A stretch of 57,969 nucleotides of DNA from Luteibacter sp. (GCF_009912395.1 NZ_WNDO01000034.1:1-57969), one strand, 5' to 3'; positions 38,722 to 46,792 are shown, numbered from the stretch's first letter. Program-made: numbers and translations. The notes: a model not told the origin generated them from the sequence alone.

Positions 38722-39486
38722 ATGAAGACGTACGTCGTTCTATCGCTGTGCCTTGGCCTGACCCTTGCCACCGCCCTGCAGGCGGGCGAACGGCCTGAGC
38801 CGCTGCCGGACCAGAAGGACCAGGTGTCCAAGCTCATGGCGCCATGCCCTGCCGGACTGGAACGGTTTCTTCCGGGCGATTACTACTTCTGCGCCGCGAC
38901 GCGGCATTACTGGAGCGGAGCCTTCGGTGCGGCCCGCGAAAGCCTCAAGGATGCTGCCGCCTGGGCGAGCAAGCCCGCGCAGTACGCCCTCGGCATCATG
39001 TACTTCAATGGCGACCGCACGGAAAAAAACCGGCCGCTGGGGCTAGCCTGGCTGGCCCTTGCCGCCGAGCGCCACGATCCCGTCTACGAGCCCGCTTTCA
39101 TTTCGGCCTTCAAGTCGGTGTCGCCGGACGAACTCGCACAGGCCAATGTCTACTGGACAGAGCTGAAGGCGAAGTATGCCGATGCGGTGGCTGGCCCCCG
39201 TGCCGAACGCCGCTTCGATCGCGAATACCGACAGATCCTCTGGTTGGCCAACTTCGGTGGCGGCATCTTCATCGATGGCGTCACCGCGCCCAGCGGAACC
39301 GATCCCTCCATCGGAGGGGGCGTGCAGAGCGGCCTTTCGTTCACTCACTATCTGCGGGAGCAGAAGGAGGAGTTCTTCTATGGCTACTCCGAGCATGTGA
39401 CGGTGGGCGACATGCAGTTGGTCCCCATCAGCGATGTGGTACGCCGCACGCAAAAAAGCTCCCCCGACCATCCGGTGGGGGAGTGA
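38722..39486 (+). CDS. Secreted SEL1-like hypothetical protein
   Basis: The 254-residue protein begins with a signal peptide ('KTYVVLSLCLGLTLATALQAG'). Its middle has a SEL1/TPR-like helical pair ('KPAQYALGIMYFNGDRTEKNRPLGLAWLALAAER'), a repeat type that mediates protein contacts. The rest is not recognised. The Shine-Dalgarno GGAGGA is strong but lies in a stable hairpin. Two Cys in 'APCPAGLERFLPGDYYFCAA' may pair. The 3' end overlaps an inverted repeat that works as a terminator on the other strand. It follows rpe by 75 bases; no partner gene is obvious. Confidence 0.75.
   Translation: MKTYVVLSLCLGLTLATALQAGERPEPLPDQKDQVSKLMAPCPAGLERFLPGDYYFCAATRHYWSGAFGAARESLKDAAAWASKPAQYALGIMYFNGDRTEKNRPLGLAWLALAAERHDPVYEPAFISAFKSVSPDELAQANVYWTELKAKYADAVAGPRAERRFDREYRQILWLANFGGGIFIDGVTAPSGTDPSIGGGVQSGLSFTHYLREQKEEFFYGYSEHVTVGDMQLVPISDVVRRTQKSSPDHPVGE
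39452..39483 (-). terminator. Intrinsic terminator on the minus strand
   Basis: On the minus strand a C/G-rich stem (39483-39474 with 39469-39459, one bulge) is followed by six T residues (39457-39452). It lies inside the 3' end of the SEL1-like gene and faces transcripts coming from the right, where the only candidate is the 37-residue peptide gene. Confidence 0.7.
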
Positions 39487-39554
39487 AGGGGCTCCGGGGG
39501 CGGAGCGTCCCGAGGGAAAGCGGAGTCAGGGCATAAACAGGGCTTCCGGCCCCG

Positions 39555-39584
39555 CGACCGGCGCGCGTCCCTGCGCGCCGGTCG
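39555..39584. other. Perfect 12-bp hairpin
   Basis: CGACCGGCGCGC and GCGCGCCGGTCG are exact inverted copies around GTCCCT. No T tract follows on either strand. It lies between the minus-strand terminator and the stop of the peptide gene at 39617, so it would be in that transcript's 3' part. Confidence 0.6.
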
Positions 39585-39616
39585 TTCCTGTGCCGTCCCT
39601 GGCACGTTCCACGAAG

Positions 39617-39730
39617 TCAGTGCAGTCCGAACAGGATGCCCAGGACGAGTGCGCCAAGGGCGAGCATCACGCGCAGGGGTTCGAAGTCGCGTTCCAGTTC
39701 GGTGTTGTCGGCGTCGAGCTTGGTCTTCAT
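39617..39730 (-). CDS. Predicted 37-residue single-span membrane peptide
   Basis: From ATG 39730 the frame encodes a charged N-terminus (MKTKLDADNTELERDFEPLR) and then one hydrophobic span (VMLALGALVLGILFGLH), ending in TGA at 39617. GGAA and AGAGA lie 5-15 bases upstream. Charged-head/hydrophobic-tail composition, codon use like its neighbours and a terminator in the right orientation about 130 bases downstream all favour a real gene. It would be an inner-membrane miniprotein of unknown role, possibly binding a larger complex. I know of no named relative. Confidence 0.55.
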   Translation of the reverse strand: MKTKLDADNTELERDFEPLRVMLALGALVLGILFGLH

Positions 39731-39940
39731 GCGTATCTCTGTTCCGGGCGGGCGCCAGGTGGCCCGCCGTGGTGCCTAGTTCATCGCCCCGTGGGGCGGC
39801 GGCGACGGCGCCGCAGGGGCAATCTACCGACTGTTTATGGCAAAGCCCGGGCAAAGTGACCCTGGAGCGCCCCAGCGCTTGCGAAAGACGCGCCGCGCGT
39901 TGCACCCTGCGCACGTCGATTCACTTCTCACGGAATGCAC
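39731..39940. other. Intergenic region between the peptide gene and the response regulator
   Basis: This divergent gap should hold promoters for both genes. I see no further coding sequence, repeat or recognised RNA in it. Confidence 0.4.
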
Positions 39941-40630
39941 ATGGCCCGCAGCATCGCCATCGTCGAAGACGAACCCCTGATCCGCGCCAACTACGTCGAG
40001 GCGCTGAACCGCTTCGGTTACGAGACGCGTGGCTATGGCTCGCGCTCGGAGGCCTCCAACGCCTTCGCCATGCGCCTGCCGGAGCTGGTCATCATCGACA
40101 TCGGCCTGGGTGACGAGCCCGAAGGCGGTTTCGATCTTTGCCGCGAGCTGCGGGCCAAGTCGGCCACGCTGCCGCTCATCTTCCTCACCGCCCGCGATTC
40201 GGATTTCGACGTGATCTCGGGCCTGCGCCTGGGCGCCGACGACTACCTGTCGAAGGACACCAGCCTGCACCAGCTCGCCGCGCGCATCGCGGCGCTGTTC
40301 CGTCGCATCGAATCGCTGAAGGCGCCCGCGTCGAGTGAGACGGTGATCGAGTATGGTCCGCTGCGCCTGGAATCCGAGCGCATGCGCGTCACCTGGAACC
40401 AGACCGAGATCCCGCTGACCGTCACCGAGTTCTGGATGGTCCACACGCTGGTGCGATTCCCCGGCCACGTGAAGAACCGCGACCAGCTCATGCGCGAAGC
40501 CGAGCTGGTGGTGGACGATGCCACCATCACCTCGCACATCAAGCGCATCCGCAAGAAGTTCGTCGCGCTGGCGCCGGATTTCGACGCGATCGAAACGGTG
40601 CACGGCGTCGGCTACCGCTGGACGCCGTAA
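39941..40630 (+). CDS. OmpR-type response regulator (dedicated-sortase-system-like)
   Basis: The 229-residue protein has a receiver with the acidic pair in 'VEDEP' (residues 9-11), phospho-acceptor D53 ('VIIDIGLGDE') and K105. A winged-helix DNA-binding domain follows ('PLTVTEFWMVHTLVRFPGHVKNRDQLMREAELVVDDATITSHIKRIRKKF'). The text around D53 and 'LTARDSDFDVISGLRLGADDYLSKD' closely recalls regulators named for the proteobacterial dedicated sortase system (PdsR). ATG 39941 is preferred; an in-frame ATG at 39935 is possible. Its kinase partner follows after a REP pair. No sortase gene is in the window. Confidence 0.87.
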   Translation: MARSIAIVEDEPLIRANYVEALNRFGYETRGYGSRSEASNAFAMRLPELVIIDIGLGDEPEGGFDLCRELRAKSATLPLIFLTARDSDFDVISGLRLGADDYLSKDTSLHQLAARIAALFRRIESLKAPASSETVIEYGPLRLESERMRVTWNQTEIPLTVTEFWMVHTLVRFPGHVKNRDQLMREAELVVDDATITSHIKRIRKKFVALAPDFDAIETVHGVGYRWTP

Positions 40631-40657
40631 AGCGATCTGCCCGATGCCTGCCACCGT

Positions 40658-40750
40658 TGTAGGAGCGTGCTTGCACGCGATAAGCCGACGAAGCGGTGAT
40701 GCCGCTTACGACATGCGCCGTCGCCTGTCGCGCGCAAGCGCGCTCCTACA
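40658..40750. repeat. REP pair inside the two-component operon, conserved-spacer subtype
   Basis: The left arm has compensating changes (GCGTGCTTGCACGC), so its palindrome is kept. The spacer starts GATAAGCCGACGAAGCGGTG. It fills nearly the whole gap between the response-regulator and kinase genes. Confidence 0.9.
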
Positions 40751-40765
40751 GGGTGGCGGTGCGGT

Positions 40766-42766
40766 ATGAATCTCCGACGCAAACTCCTCCTCGTCGCCCT
40801 CTGCACGCTGGCCCTTCCCGTGGCCGGCTGGCTTTACGTACGGCAGATGGAAACCCTGCTACGTGAAGGCCAGGCCCAGGCGCTGGTGGCCTCGGCGCGT
40901 GCGCTCGCGCGCAGCTTGGTCGTGGTGGATGCGCCGTTGCCGCCTGCCGGGAAATCCTGGTACGTGCAGCGCGCCAACGTGCCCATCACCATCGACGGCT
41001 ACGGTGACGACTGGGCGCCGCTGAGCCCCTGGGCCCAGTCGCTCGACCGCAACGCGCGGGTGATGCTGGCCGAAGACGATCGCTGGTTCTACGCCTATAT
41101 CGATGTTCGTGCGCCCTCGCGTCGCCGTGCCGACGCGGGCGATCGCCTGGCCCTCTCGGCCGACCATCTCATCGTCACCATCGCCAGCGGTGACGACGCC
41201 CAGCGCTATCTATTGGCCAGCGCGGCGCCGGGACCGACCACGGCCATCGCCCTCGATCCCGGGGCGGGCGTGCTGCCCGACCGCATCAACGCGCAATGGC
41301 AGGAAGACGGCGGTGGCTTCCATGCGGAGTTCCGCCTGCCGCGCGGCCTGCGCCTGGATCATTTCGGCGTCGGCGTGCACCTGGCGGCCGACGGCAATGT
41401 CGAGCCCTTGTCCGCCGACAACCGCCCCTTGCTCGATTTCTCCCAGTCGCTTTCGCAGGAGCTGGCGCGGCTGGCGCCGGATGGCGTGCGTGTCCGCGTC
41501 CTTTCGCCGGACGCCTGGTTGCTGGGCCAGGCTGGCCGCCTTTCGTTGCCCGACATGCCGGCGGCCGAGCGCCCCGGCTGGTTCGCTTCGCTGGTCTACC
41601 GTTCGCTGCTGGCCACGCGTCTGGACGATGCCGCGCCGTGGGCCGAGGACGCGCCCCGCATCGATCTGCCCGAGGTCCGCCGGGCGCTCCAGCAGGATCA
41701 TCCCTCCACGGCATGGCGCGCCGGCGAAGCACGCGGCAGCGTGGTGCTCGCCGCAGCCATGCCGGTGACCATGCGCGGCAAGCTGCACGGCGTCGTGCTG
41801 CTGGAGCAGCCGAGCCGTTCCGTACCGTTGCTGGCGAACCGTGCGCTGTTTGGTCTGCTGATCACCAGCTTTGTCGTGCTGCTGGTTGCCGGCGGCGTGT
41901 TGCTCATGTTCGCCACGCGCCTCACCTTCCGCTTGCGTCGCCTGCGCAACGCCGCCGAGCGTGCGCAGGCCAACGACGGACGGCTGGATGGCCCGTTCCC
42001 GCTTACCGACGCCACCGACGAACTGGGCGACCTCGCGCGCAGCTTCGAGCGACTGTTCGAGGTGGTGGGCGGATACACCGACTACCTGCGCACGCTGGCG
42101 TCCAAGCTCTCGCACGAACTCAACACGCCGCTGGCGATCGTGAAATCGTCGCTGGACAACCTCGACCATGCGGGTCTGCCGAAGGAGGCCGAGCCCTATC
42201 TCGCCCGCGCCCGCGACGGCGTGGCGCGACTGGGCGCGCTGGTCCGAGCGATGAGCGAGGCCAGCCGCATGGAGCGCGCCATCGCGGCCGCCGAGGCCGA
42301 GGACGTGAACCTCGCCGAGATCGTCCAGGGCTGCGCCGATGGGTACCGTGAACTGGCCGGCCAGCGGCGCCTCGACACGGAACTGCCACCCGATCCGGTG
42401 CATATGCATGTCGCGCCCGAGCTGATTGCCCAGGCCCTGGACAAGCTGTTCGACAACGCCATCTCCTTCACCCCCGCCGACGGCTGGCTGCGCATCAGCC
42501 TGCGCACGGTGGCCGACGGCGCCGAGATCGAACTGGCCAACCAGGGGCCGCCGCTGCCGGCCGCGATGCAGGGCCGACTGTTCGATTCGCTGGTGAGCCT
42601 GCGCGACAAGGCCACCCCGGGCGACGCCCCCCACCTGGGCCTGGGCCTCTACGTCGTCCGCCTGGTCGCCGAGCGCCACAACGGCACGGCCAGCGCCCGC
42701 AACATCGAAGGCGGCGTGGCCTTCACCCTCCACCTGCGCGGCATGCCCCGCCAGCGCCTGGCCTGA
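40766..42766 (+). CDS. Membrane sensor histidine kinase (dedicated-sortase-system-like)
   Basis: This 666-residue kinase has a membrane span at about 5-24, a large periplasmic sensor (about 28-355) with a CBM9/DOMON-like stretch ('VPITIDGYGDDWAPLSPWA', 'WFYAYIDVRAP') and a second span (about 359-383). HAMP-like helices, a HisKA box with phospho-acceptor H450 ('KLSHELNTPLA') and an ATPase domain with N564 ('LFDNAISF') and the G box 'HLGLGLYVVRLV' follow. The sensor resembles that of the kinase of the proteobacterial dedicated sortase system (PdsS). It should phosphorylate the regulator encoded just upstream. The ligand is unknown; a sugar is a reasonable guess from the CBM9-like fold. Confidence 0.87.
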   Translation: MNLRRKLLLVALCTLALPVAGWLYVRQMETLLREGQAQALVASARALARSLVVVDAPLPPAGKSWYVQRANVPITIDGYGDDWAPLSPWAQSLDRNARVMLAEDDRWFYAYIDVRAPSRRRADAGDRLALSADHLIVTIASGDDAQRYLLASAAPGPTTAIALDPGAGVLPDRINAQWQEDGGGFHAEFRLPRGLRLDHFGVGVHLAADGNVEPLSADNRPLLDFSQSLSQELARLAPDGVRVRVLSPDAWLLGQAGRLSLPDMPAAERPGWFASLVYRSLLATRLDDAAPWAEDAPRIDLPEVRRALQQDHPSTAWRAGEARGSVVLAAAMPVTMRGKLHGVVLLEQPSRSVPLLANRALFGLLITSFVVLLVAGGVLLMFATRLTFRLRRLRNAAERAQANDGRLDGPFPLTDATDELGDLARSFERLFEVVGGYTDYLRTLASKLSHELNTPLAIVKSSLDNLDHAGLPKEAEPYLARARDGVARLGALVRAMSEASRMERAIAAAEAEDVNLAEIVQGCADGYRELAGQRRLDTELPPDPVHMHVAPELIAQALDKLFDNAISFTPADGWLRISLRTVADGAEIELANQGPPLPAAMQGRLFDSLVSLRDKATPGDAPHLGLGLYVVRLVAERHNGTASARNIEGGVAFTLHLRGMPRQRLA

Positions 42767-42779
42767 GGAGCCTCACCCT

Positions 42780-42803
42780 TGCAGGAGCGCGCTTGCGCGC
42801 GAT
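42780..42803 (+). repeat. Single REP arm
   Basis: One arm reads TGCAGGAGCGCGCTTGCGCG, with GCAG in place of GTAG, between the kinase gene and trpE. No inverted partner is seen. Confidence 0.8.
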
Positions 42804-42873
42804 CGGCCGACCCGGCGCGCGTCACATCGCCCTTTCGGCCTACAATCGGGAGTCACCCCTCAATGCACTGCCC

Positions 42874-44349
42874 ATGATCTCCCGCGAACAATTCGACGCC
42901 TATGCCGCGCAGGGCCACACCCGTATCCCGCTGGTGCGCGAGGTCTTCTCGGACCTCGATACCCCGCTGTCGGTGTACCTGAAGCTGGCCGACGGCCCGT
43001 ACACCTTCCTGTTCGAATCGGTCGAGGGCGGCGCGACCTGGGGACGCCACTCCATCATCGGCTTGCCGGCGCGGCGCGTGTATCGCCTGCGCGGCCACGA
43101 ACTGGAAGTGGAGGAGAGCGGCGAGGTCATCGAGCGTCGCCATCTCGACGATCCGCTCGCCGAGATTGAGGTGCTGCGCAAGCAGTACGACGTGCCGAAG
43201 CTTCCCGACCTGCCGTTCTTTACCGGCGGCCTCGTCGGCTACTTCGGCTTCGAGACCATCGGCTACATCGAAGAACGCCTCGCCCAGTGGGACAAGCGCG
43301 ACGAACTCGGCACGCCCGACGTCCTGCTGATGCTGGCCGACGAAGTGGCCGTGTTCGACAACCTCAAGGGCCGCCTGTATCTCATCGTGCACGCCGACCC
43401 GTCGCGCCCGCAGGCCTATGCGGAGGCGTCGCGTCGCCTCGATACGCTGGCCTTCCGCCTGCGCCAGGGTGGCGTCTCCTACCCGCAGTTGCAGCAGCCG
43501 GCCGCGCTCGACGAATCCGATTTCAAATCCTCGTTCACTCGCGAGGAATACGAGGCCATGGTTCGCAAGGCGCAGGAATACATCCGCGCCGGCGACATCT
43601 TCCAGGTGGTGCCCTCGCAGCGCCTGAGCATCGGTTTCAACGCGCGCCCGGTCGACGTCTACCGCGCGCTGCGCGCGATGAATCCGTCGCCGTACATGTT
43701 CTTCATCGACATCGGCACCACGCAGATCGTCGGCTCGTCGCCGGAGATCCTCGTGCGCCTGCTCAACGGCCGCGTGGTGCTGCGTCCCATCGCCGGCACG
43801 CGCCGCCGTGGCAAGGACGAGGCCGAGGACAAGGCCCTCGAAACCGAGCTGCTGGCCGACCCGAAAGAGCGCGCCGAACACCTCATGCTCATCGACCTGG
43901 GCCGCAACGACGTGGGCCGCGTCAGCGAGACGGGCTCGGTGGAACTGGCCGAGTCCTACGTGGTGGAGCACTACTCCCACGTCATGCACATCGTCTCCCA
44001 GGTCGAGGGCAATATCCGCGGCGACATGAGCTTTATGGACGTCATCAAGGCCACCTTCCCGGCGGGCACGGTCAGCGGTGCGCCGAAGATTCGCGCCCTG
44101 GAGATCATCCAGGAGCTGGAGCCCTTCAAGCGCAACATCTACGCCGGCGCGATCGGCTGGCTGGGGTGGTGGGGCGACGCGGACACCGCCATCGCCATCC
44201 GTACGGCCGTGATCCAGGATGGCCGCCTGCACGTGCAGGCCGGCGGCGGCATCGTCTACGACTCCGACCCGGCCGCCGAGTGGGAGGAAACCATGAACAA
44301 GGGTCGCGCGCTGTTCCGTGCCGTCGCCCAGGCCGCCAAAGGACTCTGA
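42874..44349 (+). CDS. trpE: Anthranilate synthase component I (TrpE)
   Basis: The 491-residue enzyme makes anthranilate from chorismate with ammonia from TrpG, opening tryptophan synthesis. An N-terminal regulatory part ('FLFESVEGGATWGRHSIIG') contains the tryptophan-feedback region. The chorismate-binding domain holds 'GDIFQVVPSQRL', 'PIAGTRRRG', 'LIDLGRNDVGRV', 'HIVSQVEG' and 'GTVSGAPKIRA'. ATG 42874 gives the normal N-terminus; the longer frame reaches back to the REP arm. trpG and the rest of the pathway are not in the window. No Trp-rich leader peptide is evident in the short upstream gap. The next gene starts 3 bases later. Confidence 0.97.
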   Translation: MISREQFDAYAAQGHTRIPLVREVFSDLDTPLSVYLKLADGPYTFLFESVEGGATWGRHSIIGLPARRVYRLRGHELEVEESGEVIERRHLDDPLAEIEVLRKQYDVPKLPDLPFFTGGLVGYFGFETIGYIEERLAQWDKRDELGTPDVLLMLADEVAVFDNLKGRLYLIVHADPSRPQAYAEASRRLDTLAFRLRQGGVSYPQLQQPAALDESDFKSSFTREEYEAMVRKAQEYIRAGDIFQVVPSQRLSIGFNARPVDVYRALRAMNPSPYMFFIDIGTTQIVGSSPEILVRLLNGRVVLRPIAGTRRRGKDEAEDKALETELLADPKERAEHLMLIDLGRNDVGRVSETGSVELAESYVVEHYSHVMHIVSQVEGNIRGDMSFMDVIKATFPAGTVSGAPKIRALEIIQELEPFKRNIYAGAIGWLGWWGDADTAIAIRTAVIQDGRLHVQAGGGIVYDSDPAAEWEETMNKGRALFRAVAQAAKGL

Positions 44350-44352
44350 ACC

Positions 44353-45024
44353 ATGGACACCCGCGTTCTCATCGTCGCCGGCTCCATCGCCGTCATGGCG
44401 GCCACCAGCAATGCACCCGTGCAGGCCCGCGAGGCGTGGAGCGACGACGTCGCCTCGCGCACGCAGGCGCTGGCGCTGCTGGAAACACTCAACGCCGACC
44501 TGCTCAGCCATCCCAGCGCCACGCTCACCTTGGAGCGCTGGTGCGGTGATCACGGCCTGGCTGGCGAGGCGAAGATCCTCGCCCGTCGCGTGAAGGGCCA
44601 GGACAAGCCGTTGGCTCCCGAAGATCGCAAGGCCCTGGGCATCGGTCCCGACGAGCCGGTGCGCTACCGTCGCGTGCAACTCGCCTGCGGCGAGCACGTG
44701 CTGTCCGAGGCCGATAACTGGTACGTTCCCGCGCGCCTCACCGCGGAGATGAACCACATCCTCGACACCACCGACCAGCCCTTCGGCAAGGTCGTGCAGG
44801 ATCTACATTTCCGTCGCCAGACGATCAGCGCCGACCTGCTCTGGGCGCCGCTGCCCAAGGGCTGGGAAATGGACGCGCCGCTACCCGCCTCGCACCCTGG
44901 CGCGCTGACGATCCCGCACGAGGTGCTTCGCCATCGCGCGGTCCTCTACACCGCCGCCAACGAGCCCTTCAGCCTGGTGGTGGAGACGTACACCTCCGAG
45001 GTGCTGGCGTTCGGCAAGCGCTAG
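44353..45024 (+). CDS. Secreted chorismate-lyase-fold-like protein
   Basis: The 223-residue product begins with a signal peptide ('MDTRVLIVAGSIAVMAATSNAPVQA'). The mature part has 'RYRRVQLACGEHVLSEADNWYVPARLT' followed by 'TTDQPFGKVVQDLHFRRQ', which follows the pattern of chorismate-pyruvate lyases (Arg-rich strand, 'A.nWyvP.RL', 'PfG'). Those enzymes are cytoplasmic, so an exported member is odd. It begins three bases after trpE and was probably acquired into or retained in the same transcript. Two Cys may pair. Whether it binds chorismate-like aromatic acids is unknown; the fold call is from motif memory only. Confidence 0.6.
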   Translation: MDTRVLIVAGSIAVMAATSNAPVQAREAWSDDVASRTQALALLETLNADLLSHPSATLTLERWCGDHGLAGEAKILARRVKGQDKPLAPEDRKALGIGPDEPVRYRRVQLACGEHVLSEADNWYVPARLTAEMNHILDTTDQPFGKVVQDLHFRRQTISADLLWAPLPKGWEMDAPLPASHPGALTIPHEVLRHRAVLYTAANEPFSLVVETYTSEVLAFGKR

Positions 45025-45025
45025 G

Positions 45026-45160
45026 GATGGGGGCGGACCGTGTCCGCGAACCCTCAGGTCAGCTATCGCGAAGGAGGCCATGTCTTTGATGGTGGGGGTT
45101 TCCTGTTTCACTCGCACAATGCCGGCTGCCGCCGGATCGCGGACACGGTCCGCTCCCACC
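45026..45160. repeat. REP pair of the GTGGGAGCGGACC family, long spacer
   Basis: The left unit reads GGGGGCGGACCGTGTCCGCGA and the right one is its reverse complement with the tail GCCGGCTGCCGCCGGATCGC also seen at 32166. About 70 bases separate them. It lies directly after the chorismate-lyase-like gene. Confidence 0.78.
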
Positions 45161-45264
45161 AAGCGCGCTCTTGAGGGTAATACCTCCCGGCTACCCCATC
45201 CGGCCGAATTGCCTCGCCGTCGCCCCGGGACGAACCTGTCCCCGTCGCCGACGGAGGGCGTTCC

Positions 45265-45741
45265 ATGAGCGTGTCGACCTTGCCCGGTGCCCGGATGGCC
45301 ACCGTCACCCCCAGCGCTGCCGCCTTCGGCGCGCTGCTCACGGTCGCGGGATCGCCGCGCCTGGGACCCCAACCGAACTCGCTCGACAATGCCGTCAGTT
45401 GTGCCACGCACTGGGTACGCCTTTCCGACGGTCGTCGTCCCGATGCGATGTGGCTGGAAGCCGGGGCGATGATGCAGAAGCGCGTCGCCCGCGGTGAATG
45501 GCTTCGCTACCTGCGCCGCATGCGCGTCGATCGCGGGCCGCTGCTGTCGCGCGAATGGTTCGAGGTGACTCGCGTACGCGACCCGAGTGGGTTGCCCGAA
45601 GGCGATTACCTCAACGTGATCTTCATCTCGCGCTTCGCCCACGCGACCCAGTACGAGACGGTGTCCCTCGCACCCGGCGCACAAGGCTGGCTACCCGTAG
45701 GCTACGTGGTACGCCCCGTCCAACGCGACGGCACACTGTAG
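45265..45741 (+). CDS. DUF4019 domain protein
   Basis: The 158-residue product matches DUF4019: 'WVRLSDGRRPDAMWLEAGAMMQKRVARGEW' and then 'LPEGDYLNVIFISRFAHATQYETVSLAPGAQGWLPVGYVV'. The function of the family is unknown. No strong signal peptide is seen. GGAGGG precedes the ATG. The final codons are CTG TAG, and the TAG is the head of the REP that begins at 45737, so the C-terminus is set by the repeat. Confidence 0.78.
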   Translation: MSVSTLPGARMATVTPSAAAFGALLTVAGSPRLGPQPNSLDNAVSCATHWVRLSDGRRPDAMWLEAGAMMQKRVARGEWLRYLRRMRVDRGPLLSREWFEVTRVRDPSGLPEGDYLNVIFISRFAHATQYETVSLAPGAQGWLPVGYVVRPVQRDGTL

Positions 45742-45804
45742 GAGCGCGCTTGCGCGCGATGGGGTGTGCCGTAACGTGTGATCGCGCGCAAGCGCGCTCC
45801 TACA
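45737..45804. repeat. REP pair supplying stop codons to both flanking genes
   Basis: Two inverted arms lie between convergent genes. The left GTAG gives the stop of the DUF4019 gene (45739-45741) and the right one gives the stop of the alpha/beta hydrolase gene on the minus strand (45802-45800). Confidence 0.93.
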
Positions 45805-46792
45805 GGGCTTCGTCCAGCGCTTTGTAGAAGCGTTCGGGGGCTTCGAGCATCGGCGAATGCCCCAGTCCCTCCAGCGGAATCAGCTTTGCCCCGGGGATCC
45901 GCTCCGCCGCCTCGCGCCCCAGCACCGGGTAATCGCCGAGCTTCGCCTGCACATCCGATGGCGCCGCATCCCTGCCCACCGCCGTCCGGTCACGCTGCCC
46001 GATGATCAGCACCGTCGGTACGCGGATCTGTGGGAACTCGTAAACCACCGGCTGGGTAAAGATCATGTCGTACGTCAGTGCCCCGGCCCACGCCGCGGCC
46101 TCCTTGCCGGAGCCTTCGTACATCCCCGCCTGCATCACCACCCACGGGTCGTATTCCGGCTTCCACGTGCCATCGTAATAACTCTTCAGCTGGTACGCGC
46201 GAATACTCGCGTACGAGGTCTTCAATTCACCGCGATACCAATCATCCACGCTGCGCCACGGCACGCCTTTGGCTTTCCAGTCCTCCAACCCGATCGGATC
46301 GACCAGCACCAGCTTCTCGACACCTTGCGGGAACATCAGCGCATACCGTGCGCCGACCATGCCGCCCATCGAATGCGCGACGACGGTGGCCTTGTCCACG
46401 CCCAGGCTTGCCAGCAGTGCATGGGTGTTCGCCGCCAGCTGGTGGAAGCTGTATTGGTAGCCATGCGGCTTGGACGACTTGCAGAAGCCGATCTGGTCGG
46501 GAATCACCACGCGATACCCTTCGCCGCGCAAGCGCTCGGCCGTGGCGCCCCAATACGCGCCGCAGAAATTCTTGCCATGCAGGAGCACGACGATGCGCCC
46601 GTTCGGCTTTGTCGGTTTCACGTCCATATAGGCCATTTCCAGCGACTGGCCCTGGCTTTCCACCGGGAACATGGCGACGGGATAAGGGTATTCGGCACGT
46701 TCCAGCCGAGGACCGAGGTCCTTCACCGCGGGCGCGTCATCGGCGAAAGCGGCAAGCGGAAGGAGGGCGAGGCAAAGCAACAGGCGACGCAT
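45800..46792 (-). CDS. Secreted alpha/beta hydrolase
   Basis: This 330-residue protein has a signal peptide ('RRLLLCLALLPLAAFADD') and an alpha/beta hydrolase core: oxyanion strand 'VVLLHGKNFCGAYW', nucleophile Ser in 'VVAHSMGGMVG', an acidic residue after 'VLIIGQRDRTA' and the His in 'EGLGHSPMLE'. It is probably a periplasmic esterase or C-C hydrolase. ATG 46792 is preferred over a TTG two codons earlier. The gene ends CTG TAG with the stop in the REP pair. Confidence 0.87.
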   Translation of the reverse strand: MRRLLLCLALLPLAAFADDAPAVKDLGPRLERAEYPYPVAMFPVESQGQSLEMAYMDVKPTKPNGRIVVLLHGKNFCGAYWGATAERLRGEGYRVVIPDQIGFCKSSKPHGYQYSFHQLAANTHALLASLGVDKATVVAHSMGGMVGARYALMFPQGVEKLVLVDPIGLEDWKAKGVPWRSVDDWYRGELKTSYASIRAYQLKSYYDGTWKPEYDPWVVMQAGMYEGSGKEAAAWAGALTYDMIFTQPVVYEFPQIRVPTVLIIGQRDRTAVGRDAAPSDVQAKLGDYPVLGREAAERIPGAKLIPLEGLGHSPMLEAPERFYKALDEAL

